Assembly: GCA_900552875.1 (NCBI GenBank)
Contig: USCS01000099.1
Location: forward strand, 1 to 6,176
Length of the DNA: 6,176 bases
Direction: 5' to 3'
Origin: an uncultured Collinsella sp.
Lineage (GTDB): Bacteria; Actinomycetota; Coriobacteriia; Coriobacteriales; Coriobacteriaceae
A program made the position numbers and the translations under genes. The notes beneath the pieces were generated by a model that saw nothing but the letters and a program-made list of their open reading frames with translations, had not been told where the DNA came from and made no database searches. Positions 1 through 5,514 of this stretch are shown here, in pieces. How positions within the stretch are numbered: position 1 is the first letter of the stretch; each line of letters starts with the position of its first letter.

Positions 1-56
1 GCGGGTGGTTTCTGATGCGGCGCGCTGCGCGCCCCGCACAGGCTAAAGCCTCTAAC

Positions 57-82
57 AAAAAGAGGGCCCCGAAGGACCCTCT
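57..82 (-). terminator. Intrinsic terminator after the LacI-family gene
   Basis: Read on the minus strand, AGAGGGTCC and GGGCCCTCT form a nine-pair stem (one pair is a U-G wobble) closed by a UUCG tetraloop and followed directly by a run of T. On the plus strand the same hairpin has a C-A mismatch and no T run, so it works only for minus-strand transcription. It lies 66 bases past the stop codon of the LacI-family gene and ends that transcript. Positions 1-56 beyond it hold no gene that I can support. Confidence 0.9.
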
Positions 83-148
83 CTTAGTAGCGTTAGATAT
101 GGCTGCCTTAGCGAGCTTTGCCGCCCTGCGCCCCGGCGTTTTCTTCGC

Positions 149-1159
149 CTAGATCTCGCACACGCTCTGGCGCTCGACAAAATAGGTCGACACGGCCGTC
201 TTGCAGGTATAGCTCTTGGGATTGCGGATGTTGCCCACCAGGCGGCGCACCGCGATCTCGCCCACCTCGTGCTTGGGAACGTGCACCGTGGTGAGCGGCG
301 GATTGGAGAAGGCGCCCAAAGACAGATCGTCAAAGCCGATGATTGAGACATCCTCGGGGACACGTATGCCGTGCTCGTTCAGCGCGCGCATGGCGCCTAC
401 GGCGAGCACGTCGTTTTCGGCAAAGAAAGCCGTCGGCAGGTCGTCGCGCGAGACGCTGTCGAGCCATGCGCCCATGTCGCGATAAGCACCTTCGAGCGTG
501 GTGCCCAGTGTGACGCGCCATGTCGGGTTGGCCTCAAGGTCCGCATCCTCAAGCGCTTGGCGATAGCCGCGCTCGCGGTCCTTAAAGTTGCGGATGCGAA
601 GGTCGCCTGCCAGATAGCCGATTTGCTTGTGACCCTTCTCGATAAGGTAGTCCACGGCGCGCAGCACCGAGTCGGTGTTGGCAATGACTACGGCATCGAA
701 GTACTGACGATCGCTCCAGCCGTCGAGCACAATCAGGTGGGCGGCAGCGTCGGCGAACAGGGCGTAGTCCTCCTCGCCCAGCTCGGTACCCATCAGCACG
801 ATGGCGGCCGACGGGTCGGCGATCAGGCCCTCGACCTGCGGGCGCACGGCGTCCAGGTCGCTAAAGTCGAGCGAGACAAAGCTCGTGCTCATGCCGTGGC
901 GACGCGCCTGGCGCTCCACGCCCTCGATGACCGCGGGATGGAAGGTGCTCTCGTCCAGGATGGCGCCCGTCTTGCGCGCAAGCACAAACTGGATGCTCTC
1001 GAGCTGCGTCGACTGCTGATAGCCAAGCGACTGCGCGCACTCCAGGATGACCTTGGCGGTCTCCTCGCTCACGCTGCGCTTGCGGTTGAGCGCGTTGGAC
1101 ACGGTTGCGGGCGAAAAGCCGGTAATGCGGCTGATCTCGCGGACGCTTGCTTTAGCCAT
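149..1159 (-). CDS. LacI-family transcriptional regulator
   Basis: A 336-residue DNA-binding regulator of the LacI/GalR family, the usual length. An N-terminal helix-turn-helix (about residues 6-25, VREISRITGFSPATVSNALN) is followed by a periplasmic-binding-protein-like sensor domain (about 57-332). Sensor landmarks include AFFAENDVLAVGAMRAL (244-260), IIGFDD (273-278), PPLTTVHVP (287-295) and the C-terminal VERQSV (328-333). The start was set at 1159 because AGGGGG lies 4 bases upstream and the helix-turn-helix begins at once; an upstream in-frame ATG at 1240 would add 27 residues unlike the family. The linker after the HTH (46-60) lacks the usual Ala-Arg-Ser-Leu hinge pattern. It lies downstream of the beta-glucoside genes in the same direction but has its own promoter-like sequence and palindrome upstream. 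The effector is unknown; a beta-glucoside or its phosphate is a reasonable guess from position only. Confidence 0.95.
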   Translation of the reverse strand: MAKASVREISRITGFSPATVSNALNRKRSVSEETAKVILECAQSLGYQQSTQLESIQFVLARKTGAILDESTFHPAVIEGVERQARRHGMSTSFVSLDFSDLDAVRPQVEGLIADPSAAIVLMGTELGEEDYALFADAAAHLIVLDGWSDRQYFDAVVIANTDSVLRAVDYLIEKGHKQIGYLAGDLRIRNFKDRERGYRQALEDADLEANPTWRVTLGTTLEGAYRDMGAWLDSVSRDDLPTAFFAENDVLAVGAMRALNEHGIRVPEDVSIIGFDDLSLGAFSNPPLTTVHVPKHEVGEIAVRRLVGNIRNPKSYTCKTAVSTYFVERQSVCEI

Positions 1160-1241
1160 CGTTCCCCCTAGCATCGGTCGCGGCCGAGCATCGTGGCTTG
1201 ACCGCCCCGTGGCTCGGCAACTAAACGACCGCAAATTCAAT

Positions 1242-1277
1242 CTAAACAGAATAGTAAATGTTTATTAGCTAGTTTAG
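1242..1277. promoter_or_regulatory. Nested palindrome, probable LacI-family operator
   Basis: Two inverted repeats share one axis between 1259 and 1260. The inner one is TAAATGTTTA (1255-1264), extended by TA/TA at 1252-1253 and 1266-1267. The outer arms are CTAAAC (1242-1247) and GTTTAG (1272-1277). Inner TAAA-N2-TTTA symmetry is typical of LacI-family operators. It lies 83 bases or more upstream of the regulator's start codon and overlaps the expected -10 region of its promoter, so autorepression is the simplest reading. A further CTAAAC half-site is at 1221-1226. Protein binding is inferred. Confidence 0.55.
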
Positions 1278-1288
1278 CCTGTTGTCAA
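1259..1288 (-). promoter_or_regulatory. Probable promoter of the LacI-family gene
   Basis: On the minus strand a perfect TTGACA lies at 1288-1283. The -10 is less clear: TAAACA (1264-1259) at an 18-base spacing is the best placed candidate but matches TATAAT at only three positions. The predicted start site falls roughly 90 bases before the start codon. The -10 region coincides with the inner palindrome at 1252-1267, as expected for an autoregulated gene. Confidence 0.5.
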
Positions 1289-1341
1289 GCGAAGTGGCAC
1301 GACTATTCCCCCAACGGGCGCATTTGTCCATCTTAACGTTA

Positions 1342-2760
1342 TTACGCAAGGTCTTCGCCATTGCTTGCTATTACGCGTCGGTACCATTCGAAGCTTTTCT
1401 TTTTACGTCTCTCAAACGAGCCCGCACCGCTATCGTCTCGATCGACATAGATAAACCCGTAGCGCTTACGCATCTGTCCTGTGGCGACCGAAACCAAATC
1501 GATCGGGCCCCAACAGGTATATCCCATGAGTTCCACCCCGTCGAGCTCGACGGTCTCCCTCATCGCCTCGATGTGGGCCCGCAGGTATTCAACTCGATAG
1601 TCGTCTTCTATTTCACCCGAATCTTCCGGCACATCAGGAGCACCCAAACCGTTTTCGACGATGAACAGCGGCTTTTGATAGCGATCCCAGATTTCATTCA
1701 TGGTGACGCGCAGCCCTTTGGGGTCGATAAACCTCCCCCAAGGCTCCTGTTTTAGATACGGATTAGGCGCCGAGCGAAGAAGGTTCGAATCGAACTGACC
1801 TTCCGCATGCGCTTTTGCGACGCGCGTCGAGTAATACGAAAACGAGACGAAATCGACCAGGTTTGCAGCCAGTACTTCGCGGTCATCATCCCGATAGGGC
1901 ACCTCAAAACCATGGCGGGCGTATTCCTTGAGAACATAGCTCGGGTACGCACCGCGCACCTGGACGTCGGTAAACATGTAATGGCTGCGATTCTCAGCCT
2001 GCGCAGCCAGCACATCGTCCGGATCACATGTAGCCGGATAGAAGACACCTGCGTTGAGCATGCAACCGATCTTCGCCCCAGGGCACAGTTCATGACACGC
2101 CCCGACCGCACGGGCGCTCGCAACCAATACATGGTGCACGGCCGTGTGAACCGTTGCATAGCGATTCTCCCCTTGCTCGAAGATGATCCCCGCCGCCATA
2201 AAGCACGCCTGCGTCATGATGTTGATCTCGTTAAAGGTCAGCCAATAATTGACCAACCCCCGATAGCGCTCGAACACGGTACGCGAATATCGCTCGAACA
2301 GGTCGACCAACCTGCGATCGCGCCATCCGCCATACGCATCGACGAGATGCATGGGGACATCATAGTGGTTGAGCGTCACCAAAGGCTCAATGTCATGCGC
2401 GCGACACGTCCTAAAAACATCCTCGTAAAAGGCAAGGCCTTCTTCATTGGGCTCGGCTTCGTCTCCTTTGGGAAAAATGCGGCTCCAGGCGATTGATAAG
2501 CGCAGGCATTTAAAACCCATCTGGGCAAACAGTTCAATATCCTGCTTGTACCTATGGTAAAAATCAATGCCCTTGCGAGCGGGATAGAAGCTGTCGGGTG
2601 CCAACGCACGCGGATCAAGGTCTCCCCGCATGACGTCCATGCGTTGATCGCCAAACGGCAGCATGTCGGAATTGGCTAAACCGCGACCGCCTTCGTTCCA
2701 TCCTCCCTCGCACTGGTTTGCAGCCAGAGCCCCGCCCCATAAAAAATCTTCTCTAAACAT
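1342..2760 (-). CDS. 6-phospho-beta-glucosidase (glycoside hydrolase family 1)
   Basis: A 472-residue cytoplasmic GH1 enzyme, full length for the family. It hydrolyses PTS-phosphorylated beta-glucosides (such as cellobiose phosphate or aryl-glucoside phosphates) to glucose 6-phosphate plus glucose or aglycone. Visible landmarks are FLWGGALAANQCEGG at the N terminus (6-20), NHYDVP (131-136), TFNEIN with the acid/base Glu178, and FIVENGLGAPD with the nucleophile Glu369. The segment LVSVATGQMRKRYGFIYVD (422-440) supplies the Ser/Lys/Tyr set (Ser424, Lys432, Tyr434) that binds the 6-phosphate, and the C terminus KKKSFEWYRRVIASNGEDL is typical of the phospho-specific branch. The start at 2760 is chosen because FREDFLWGG begins the family fold and AAAGGA lies 10 bases upstream; the frame stays open upstream through the intercistronic repeats but that stretch is unlike GH1. 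It follows the permease gene by 146 bases. Exact substrate is not decidable from sequence. Confidence 0.96.
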   Translation of the reverse strand: MFREDFLWGGALAANQCEGGWNEGGRGLANSDMLPFGDQRMDVMRGDLDPRALAPDSFYPARKGIDFYHRYKQDIELFAQMGFKCLRLSIAWSRIFPKGDEAEPNEEGLAFYEDVFRTCRAHDIEPLVTLNHYDVPMHLVDAYGGWRDRRLVDLFERYSRTVFERYRGLVNYWLTFNEINIMTQACFMAAGIIFEQGENRYATVHTAVHHVLVASARAVGACHELCPGAKIGCMLNAGVFYPATCDPDDVLAAQAENRSHYMFTDVQVRGAYPSYVLKEYARHGFEVPYRDDDREVLAANLVDFVSFSYYSTRVAKAHAEGQFDSNLLRSAPNPYLKQEPWGRFIDPKGLRVTMNEIWDRYQKPLFIVENGLGAPDVPEDSGEIEDDYRVEYLRAHIEAMRETVELDGVELMGYTCWGPIDLVSVATGQMRKRYGFIYVDRDDSGAGSFERRKKKSFEWYRRVIASNGEDLA

Positions 2761-2805
2761 TATGGTGTCGTCCTTTCTATCAAATTCCCGGCCCACACTG
2801 TCGAA

Positions 2806-2878
2806 CGCAACGGACTCGGCAAGTGCCGCGCAACAGCACAGTACCGTTGCGCGGCCAAGGGGTCGGACCGCGCAACGG
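2806..2878. repeat. Interlocking inverted repeats between permease and glucosidase genes
   Basis: An 8-base core CGCAACGG, complete or partial, occurs four times in 73 bases: plus orientation at 2806-2813, partial at 2829-2834, inverted at 2844-2851, and plus again at 2871-2878. The longest pairing is CCGTTGCGCGG (2844-2854) with CCGCGCAACGG (2868-2878), a perfect 11-base inverted repeat with a 13-base spacer. The same middle arm (2846-2855) can instead pair perfectly over 10 bases with GCCGCGCAAC (2825-2834). In the mRNA the two hairpins exclude each other. No T run follows, so it is not an intrinsic terminator. The block begins 28 bases past the permease stop codon. A role in mRNA stability, processing or expression balance between the two genes is inference. 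Confidence 0.75.
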
Positions 2879-2906
2879 CTGGGGAGCATATTTGTGTAGT
2901 AGCCTC

Positions 2907-4355
2907 TTATGCCTCGACGGATTCAACGGCCTCAGAATCGCCGCTCTTGGACTTCAACGGCATCTTCTCCTGTCCTTCAAATCCAAAAATCATCGCCAAC
3001 GCAAACGTCACGGCACCGCCAGCAAGACACCCGATGGTGCCAGGGATGATATCCTGAGCAAACATGAGCACGTTCATCCATGGGAAACCAACGCCAGTGA
3101 AGATATAGACGTTGGCATGAAGAAGGCTTACCAGCAGACCACCGACAGCACCACCAATCATGTTCCAGGCAAGAGCCTTCTTGTCGCGAAACAGGATGCC
3201 GTAGATGATGGGCTCACTCACGCGACCGAAGGCATAGGTGATGAACAAGTTCCAGCCCGTGGCTCGACTCTCCTTGTCCTTAGCGCGCAGGCCATAGGCG
3301 AGCGCGATGGCAAGCGTGGTGTAGGCTACAACCGCGGTGCCGGGGTATAAGATGGCGTCGTAACCGTTCTGGAGCGCGGCGGGCAATATGGCGGTATAGA
3401 TCGGCACGTGCATGCCGGTGGCGATGATCAGATTCCAGAATGCGCCGATAACCGCGGTCGCAGCGGGACCGGCAACAGAGGCGAGCCAAATGATGAAATC
3501 GGCCACAAGGCCCATGACAAATTGGACGGCAGGGCCGCAGAGGCACAGCGCGACCGGCAACATCACGAGCACCGTACCCACGGGTACGATCAGAATGCGC
3601 AACATATCAGGCGAGATCTTCTTAAAGAAGCGCTCAACATAGGACTGGGCCCAGGTGATCAAGATGACCGGAAGAACAGCCTGGGTGTAGTTGACGAGCT
3701 GCATGGGGATGCCGAAGACGCTGAAAGGCTTTCCGTCCTCAACAATAGCGAGCATGTCGGGATAAATCATCACAACAGCGATGAGCAGTGCCAGCACAGG
3801 ACTCGTTTTGAACTTCTTAGCCGAGCTATAGGCGGCAAACACCGGGAAGTAGTAATACGCCGCATCGCCCACCAGGGAAAGGATCCGATACAGGTCGCTC
3901 GTTTCGGACATAAAACCGGCGCCTTCGGGCCCAAACAGAATAACGAGCATCTTGAAGATACCGGCGACACAAAAGATCGGAAGGATCGGGGTGATAGCGC
4001 CGCTCACGGCATCGAGCAGCTGATTGAAGAGGTGCTTGGGCGCCAAGCGCTCCTTCCAGCTAAGCTGAGGGCCATCGAGTTCCTCGTCAATCGATACCGT
4101 GACCTCGAATCCGCCCTGCTTACAAACCTCGTCGTAGACCTTGTCGACCGTGGGCCCGACCACCAGCTGCACCTGCCCTCCGGCGTGCACGACGCTGATG
4201 ATAGACGAGATGTCCTCAAGCTTCTCATCATTCGAGAGGCTTTCATCCTTGAGGTTGAAGCGCAGGCGCGTCATGCAATGCGTAACCGAAGCCACGTTTT
4301 CCGCCCCGCCCACAGTGGAGAGAATCTGCTCTGCCACCTTTTTGTAATTTGCCAT
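2907..4355 (-). CDS. PTS beta-glucoside-family permease, EIIBC (no EIIA domain)
   Basis: A 482-residue membrane permease that imports a sugar while phosphorylating it. The EIIB domain is residues 1 to about 85, with the phosphorylated cysteine Cys27 in THCMTRLRF (25-33). The EIIC membrane domain runs from about 105 to 460 with roughly ten hydrophobic segments; conserved stretches are ITPILPIF (121-128), FGIPMQLVNYTQAVLP (214-229), SYVERFF (238-244), GMHVPIY (314-320) and RVSEPIIYGILFR (378-390). The protein ends soon after in a short charged tail, so the roughly 150-residue EIIA domain fused to E. coli BglF-type proteins is absent and phosphate must come from an EIIA made elsewhere. The neighbouring antiterminator and 6-phospho-beta-glucosidase point to a beta-glucoside; EIIBC proteins for trehalose or sucrose have similar architecture, so the substrate rests on context. 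Start at 4355 is favoured over the adjacent ATG at 4358 by ribosome binding site spacing. Confidence 0.93.
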   Translation of the reverse strand: MANYKKVAEQILSTVGGAENVASVTHCMTRLRFNLKDESLSNDEKLEDISSIISVVHAGGQVQLVVGPTVDKVYDEVCKQGGFEVTVSIDEELDGPQLSWKERLAPKHLFNQLLDAVSGAITPILPIFCVAGIFKMLVILFGPEGAGFMSETSDLYRILSLVGDAAYYYFPVFAAYSSAKKFKTSPVLALLIAVVMIYPDMLAIVEDGKPFSVFGIPMQLVNYTQAVLPVILITWAQSYVERFFKKISPDMLRILIVPVGTVLVMLPVALCLCGPAVQFVMGLVADFIIWLASVAGPAATAVIGAFWNLIIATGMHVPIYTAILPAALQNGYDAILYPGTAVVAYTTLAIALAYGLRAKDKESRATGWNLFITYAFGRVSEPIIYGILFRDKKALAWNMIGGAVGGLLVSLLHANVYIFTGVGFPWMNVLMFAQDIIPGTIGCLAGGAVTFALAMIFGFEGQEKMPLKSKSGDSEAVESVEA

Positions 4356-4361
4356 CATTGG

Positions 4362-4368
4362 CTCCTTT
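4362..4368 (-). promoter_or_regulatory. Ribosome binding site deciding the permease start
   Basis: AAAGGAG on the minus strand precedes two tandem ATG codons. It is 3 bases from the first (4358) and 6 bases from the second (4355). The second has the normal spacing and gives MANYKKVAEQIL, as in EIIB domains. The 67-base gap between the antiterminator stop and the permease start holds no recognisable RAT or terminator, so the two genes appear simply co-transcribed. Confidence 0.7.
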
Positions 4369-4425
4369 GCACAATCTTGGCTTACTGTTCGAATCGGCAA
4401 AGGTCATGCCCCGAATGGCTACGGG

Positions 4426-5265
4426 TTACAATCCTTTTTTGGAGATGATCCGGTTGAGATGGATCATCAGATAGAGTTCCTCCTCCTCGGAGAGCGTGGC
4501 GTCCCACGTTTCACGACAATAGGAACCGATATGCTTCACGCACTCTGCCAACTGCGGAAACTCCTCACGAAAGTTCTTGTACATCTGCATGTTGGCGCTG
4601 TTCAGCGACTCGCCGGCTTGAATGCGCTTGAACAGGTACCGCAGATGCGTGGCGAAGCGGGTGAAATCAAAGGAATCGCGGTCGACAATAATGCGGAAAT
4701 CGCTTTCGAGAATCTCGATAACGTCCTCGAGCATATCGTCGAACTGCTTTGCGGGCTCGGCCGTGGCTTTGACGGCTTCAACAACCCGTGCGTTCACGAG
4801 ATTCATCGCAATACTGGCAATCTCATCCTTGGGAAGCCGCTCTCCGAGCTCCTTCTCGAGTCGCATGACGATAAACTGGGCAGCCTTGTATTCCTTCGGA
4901 TACGTCTCCCGCACTTCATAGGCAAGAGGCATCGCGATGCGGACCCCCTTTTGGGCTCGCGCAACGGCAAACGACAGGTGATCAGCCATGAACAGCGTCG
5001 CATTGGTCGAGAGGTCGTAGGGCAGTTCGTTGGCAACGATGTCCATAACTTTCGCCGCAAACATCACGATATCCGAGGGAAGATCCCTCATGACATCTTG
5101 TCCTTTAGGATCAATGTCGTAAAACGTATGCTCGATTTTAGAAAGAGGGAGCTCTCGAGGAAAATCTCCGCCGAAACCGACGCCCCTGCCCATGGCGATG
5201 ACATCTCGCCCCTGTCCGTCACGGCAAAGAACCGCGTTGTTGTTAAGCTTTTTAATTGCAAGCAT
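4426..5265 (-). CDS. BglG/LicT-family transcription antiterminator
   Basis: A 279-residue RNA-binding antiterminator, the normal family length. The CAT RNA-binding domain covers about residues 1-57, with the conserved KKLNNNAVL (5-13) and MGRGVGFG (25-32). PRD1 (about 65-170) and PRD2 (about 171-279) follow. When active it binds a RAT hairpin in its own leader mRNA and prevents the adjacent terminator from forming; in the family, phosphorylation by the PTS permease on PRD1 blocks it and by HPr on PRD2 activates it. Compared with B. subtilis LicT (from memory), the regulatory histidines are His96 (ADHLSFA) in PRD1 and His207 (FATHLRY) and His269 (LMIHLNR) in PRD2. The second PRD1 position is Asn155 (AMNLVNA) where LicT has His159. 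Start at 5265 has a near-perfect AAAGGAGG 6 bases upstream; an in-frame extension to 5334 would run through the terminator hairpin and is unlikely. The leader contains the matching RAT and terminator. Confidence 0.95.
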   Translation of the reverse strand: MLAIKKLNNNAVLCRDGQGRDVIAMGRGVGFGGDFPRELPLSKIEHTFYDIDPKGQDVMRDLPSDIVMFAAKVMDIVANELPYDLSTNATLFMADHLSFAVARAQKGVRIAMPLAYEVRETYPKEYKAAQFIVMRLEKELGERLPKDEIASIAMNLVNARVVEAVKATAEPAKQFDDMLEDVIEILESDFRIIVDRDSFDFTRFATHLRYLFKRIQAGESLNSANMQMYKNFREEFPQLAECVKHIGSYCRETWDATLSEEEELYLMIHLNRIISKKGL

Positions 5266-5294
5266 GGTGAACCTCCTTTCAAGAACACTCACAG

Positions 5295-5339
5295 AAAAAG
5301 GCATGATAGCCAATAGCAGTGCTATTGCGGTCATGCCTT
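5295..5339 (-). terminator. Leader attenuator terminator of the beta-glucoside operon
   Basis: On the minus strand AAGGCATGA (5339-5331) pairs perfectly with TCATGCCTT (5306-5298). An inner stem CAATAGC/GCTATTG (5327-5321 with 5317-5311) closes on a 3-base loop, with a small 3x4 internal loop between the stems. TTTTT follows at 5299-5295. It sits 14 bases before the ribosome binding site of the antiterminator gene. Its 5' arm overlaps the second RAT-like copy (5351-5329). This is the conditional terminator that the antiterminator protein is expected to override. Confidence 0.93.
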
Positions 5340-5351
5340 ACGTAACAATCC
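5329..5351 (-). promoter_or_regulatory. Second, shortened RAT-like sequence overlapping the terminator
   Basis: GGATTGTTAC (5351-5342) is identical to the 5' part of the upstream RAT, and AGGCATGACC (5338-5329) differs by one base from its 3' part. Only three bases (GTA) separate them, against ten in the upstream copy, so the apical stem-loop of a normal RAT cannot form. Its 3' half is the 5' arm of the terminator, the position a functional RAT normally occupies. It is either a degenerate duplicate or part of an altered switch. Confidence 0.7.
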
Positions 5352-5367
5352 GTGTTGTATTGCTCTT

Positions 5368-5397
5368 GGGCATGCCTCCACACAGGAGTAACAATCC
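5368..5397 (-). promoter_or_regulatory. Ribonucleic antiterminator (RAT) site
   Basis: The minus strand reads GGATTGTTAC at 5397-5388, then an apical stem CTCC/GGAG around a UGUGU loop, then AGGCATGCCC ending at 5368. It matches the BglG/LicT RAT plan (GGATTGTTACTG, loop, CAGGCAAAACC, recalled from the family), with the lower stem less well conserved on its 3' side. It starts about 7 bases after the predicted transcription start and lies upstream of the gene for the cognate antiterminator. It ends 28 bases before the terminator stem instead of overlapping it. Confidence 0.85.
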
Positions 5398-5400
5398 AAG

Positions 5401-5413
5401 ATGCAGAATGCAT
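5401..5413. repeat. Short palindrome at the operon start site
   Basis: ATGCA-GAA-TGCAT is a perfect 5-base inverted repeat with a 3-base spacer. It overlaps the downstream end of the -10 box and the predicted transcription start, a usual position for a repressor operator. It does not resemble the TAAA-N2-TTTA palindrome upstream of the LacI-family gene, so a link to that regulator is not supported. It may be chance. Confidence 0.35.
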
Positions 5414-5417
5414 TATA
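5412..5417 (-). promoter_or_regulatory. -10 box of the beta-glucoside operon promoter
   Basis: A perfect TATAAT on the minus strand, 14 bases before the RAT, stands out in a GC-rich surrounding. The expected -35 position at 17-base spacing (5440-5435) reads GGTCCC, far from TTGACA, and there is no TG extension of the -10. The -35 region overlaps the palindrome CCCCGGGG (5430-5437). Transcription would start near 5405. The rest of the 5418-5514 gap shows no clear terminator for the upstream nucleoside hydrolase gene. Confidence 0.7.
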
Positions 5418-5514
5418 GCGCTCTCCCCGCCCCGGGGACCATCGGGCTGGCGAACGGTAGATGTCGGCCCGCCAGCGGCCACATCGAGCAGATGGGCGTG
5501 CTTCGATCCCGAGC

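Noticed and set aside
16..38. GC-rich hairpin near the left edge (nine-pair stem with one mismatch)
   Set aside because: No T run follows on either strand and the context to the left is outside the window; in such GC-rich sequence it may be chance.
371..1171. Long plus-strand open frame opposite the LacI-family gene
   Set aside because: Its translation has no recognisable domain, and the minus strand codes a complete LacI-family protein; it is an antisense shadow of high-GC codon use. The long plus-strand frames opposite the permease and antiterminator (3408-4448 and 4459-5316) are rejected for the same reason.
1289..1341. Possible terminator after the glucosidase gene
   Set aside because: Only a 3-base GC stem (CCC-GTT-GGG) and a short AACGTT palindrome are present, with no T run; transcription may continue into the LacI-family gene.
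2761..2889. 43-residue extension of the glucosidase frame upstream of 2760
   Set aside because: It translates the intercistronic inverted repeats, is unlike GH1 enzymes, and a ribosome binding site precedes 2760.
5266..5334. 23-residue N-terminal extension of the antiterminator, in frame from ATG at 5334
   Set aside because: It runs through the terminator hairpin, has no ribosome binding site of its own, and the family N terminus begins exactly at 5265 behind a near-perfect AAAGGAGG.
5341..5373. Small reading frame MPKSNTTRIVT inside the leader, between the two RAT copies
   Set aside because: The only Shine-Dalgarno-like bases (GGAGG) are one base from the ATG and are part of the RAT stem, so translation is unlikely.
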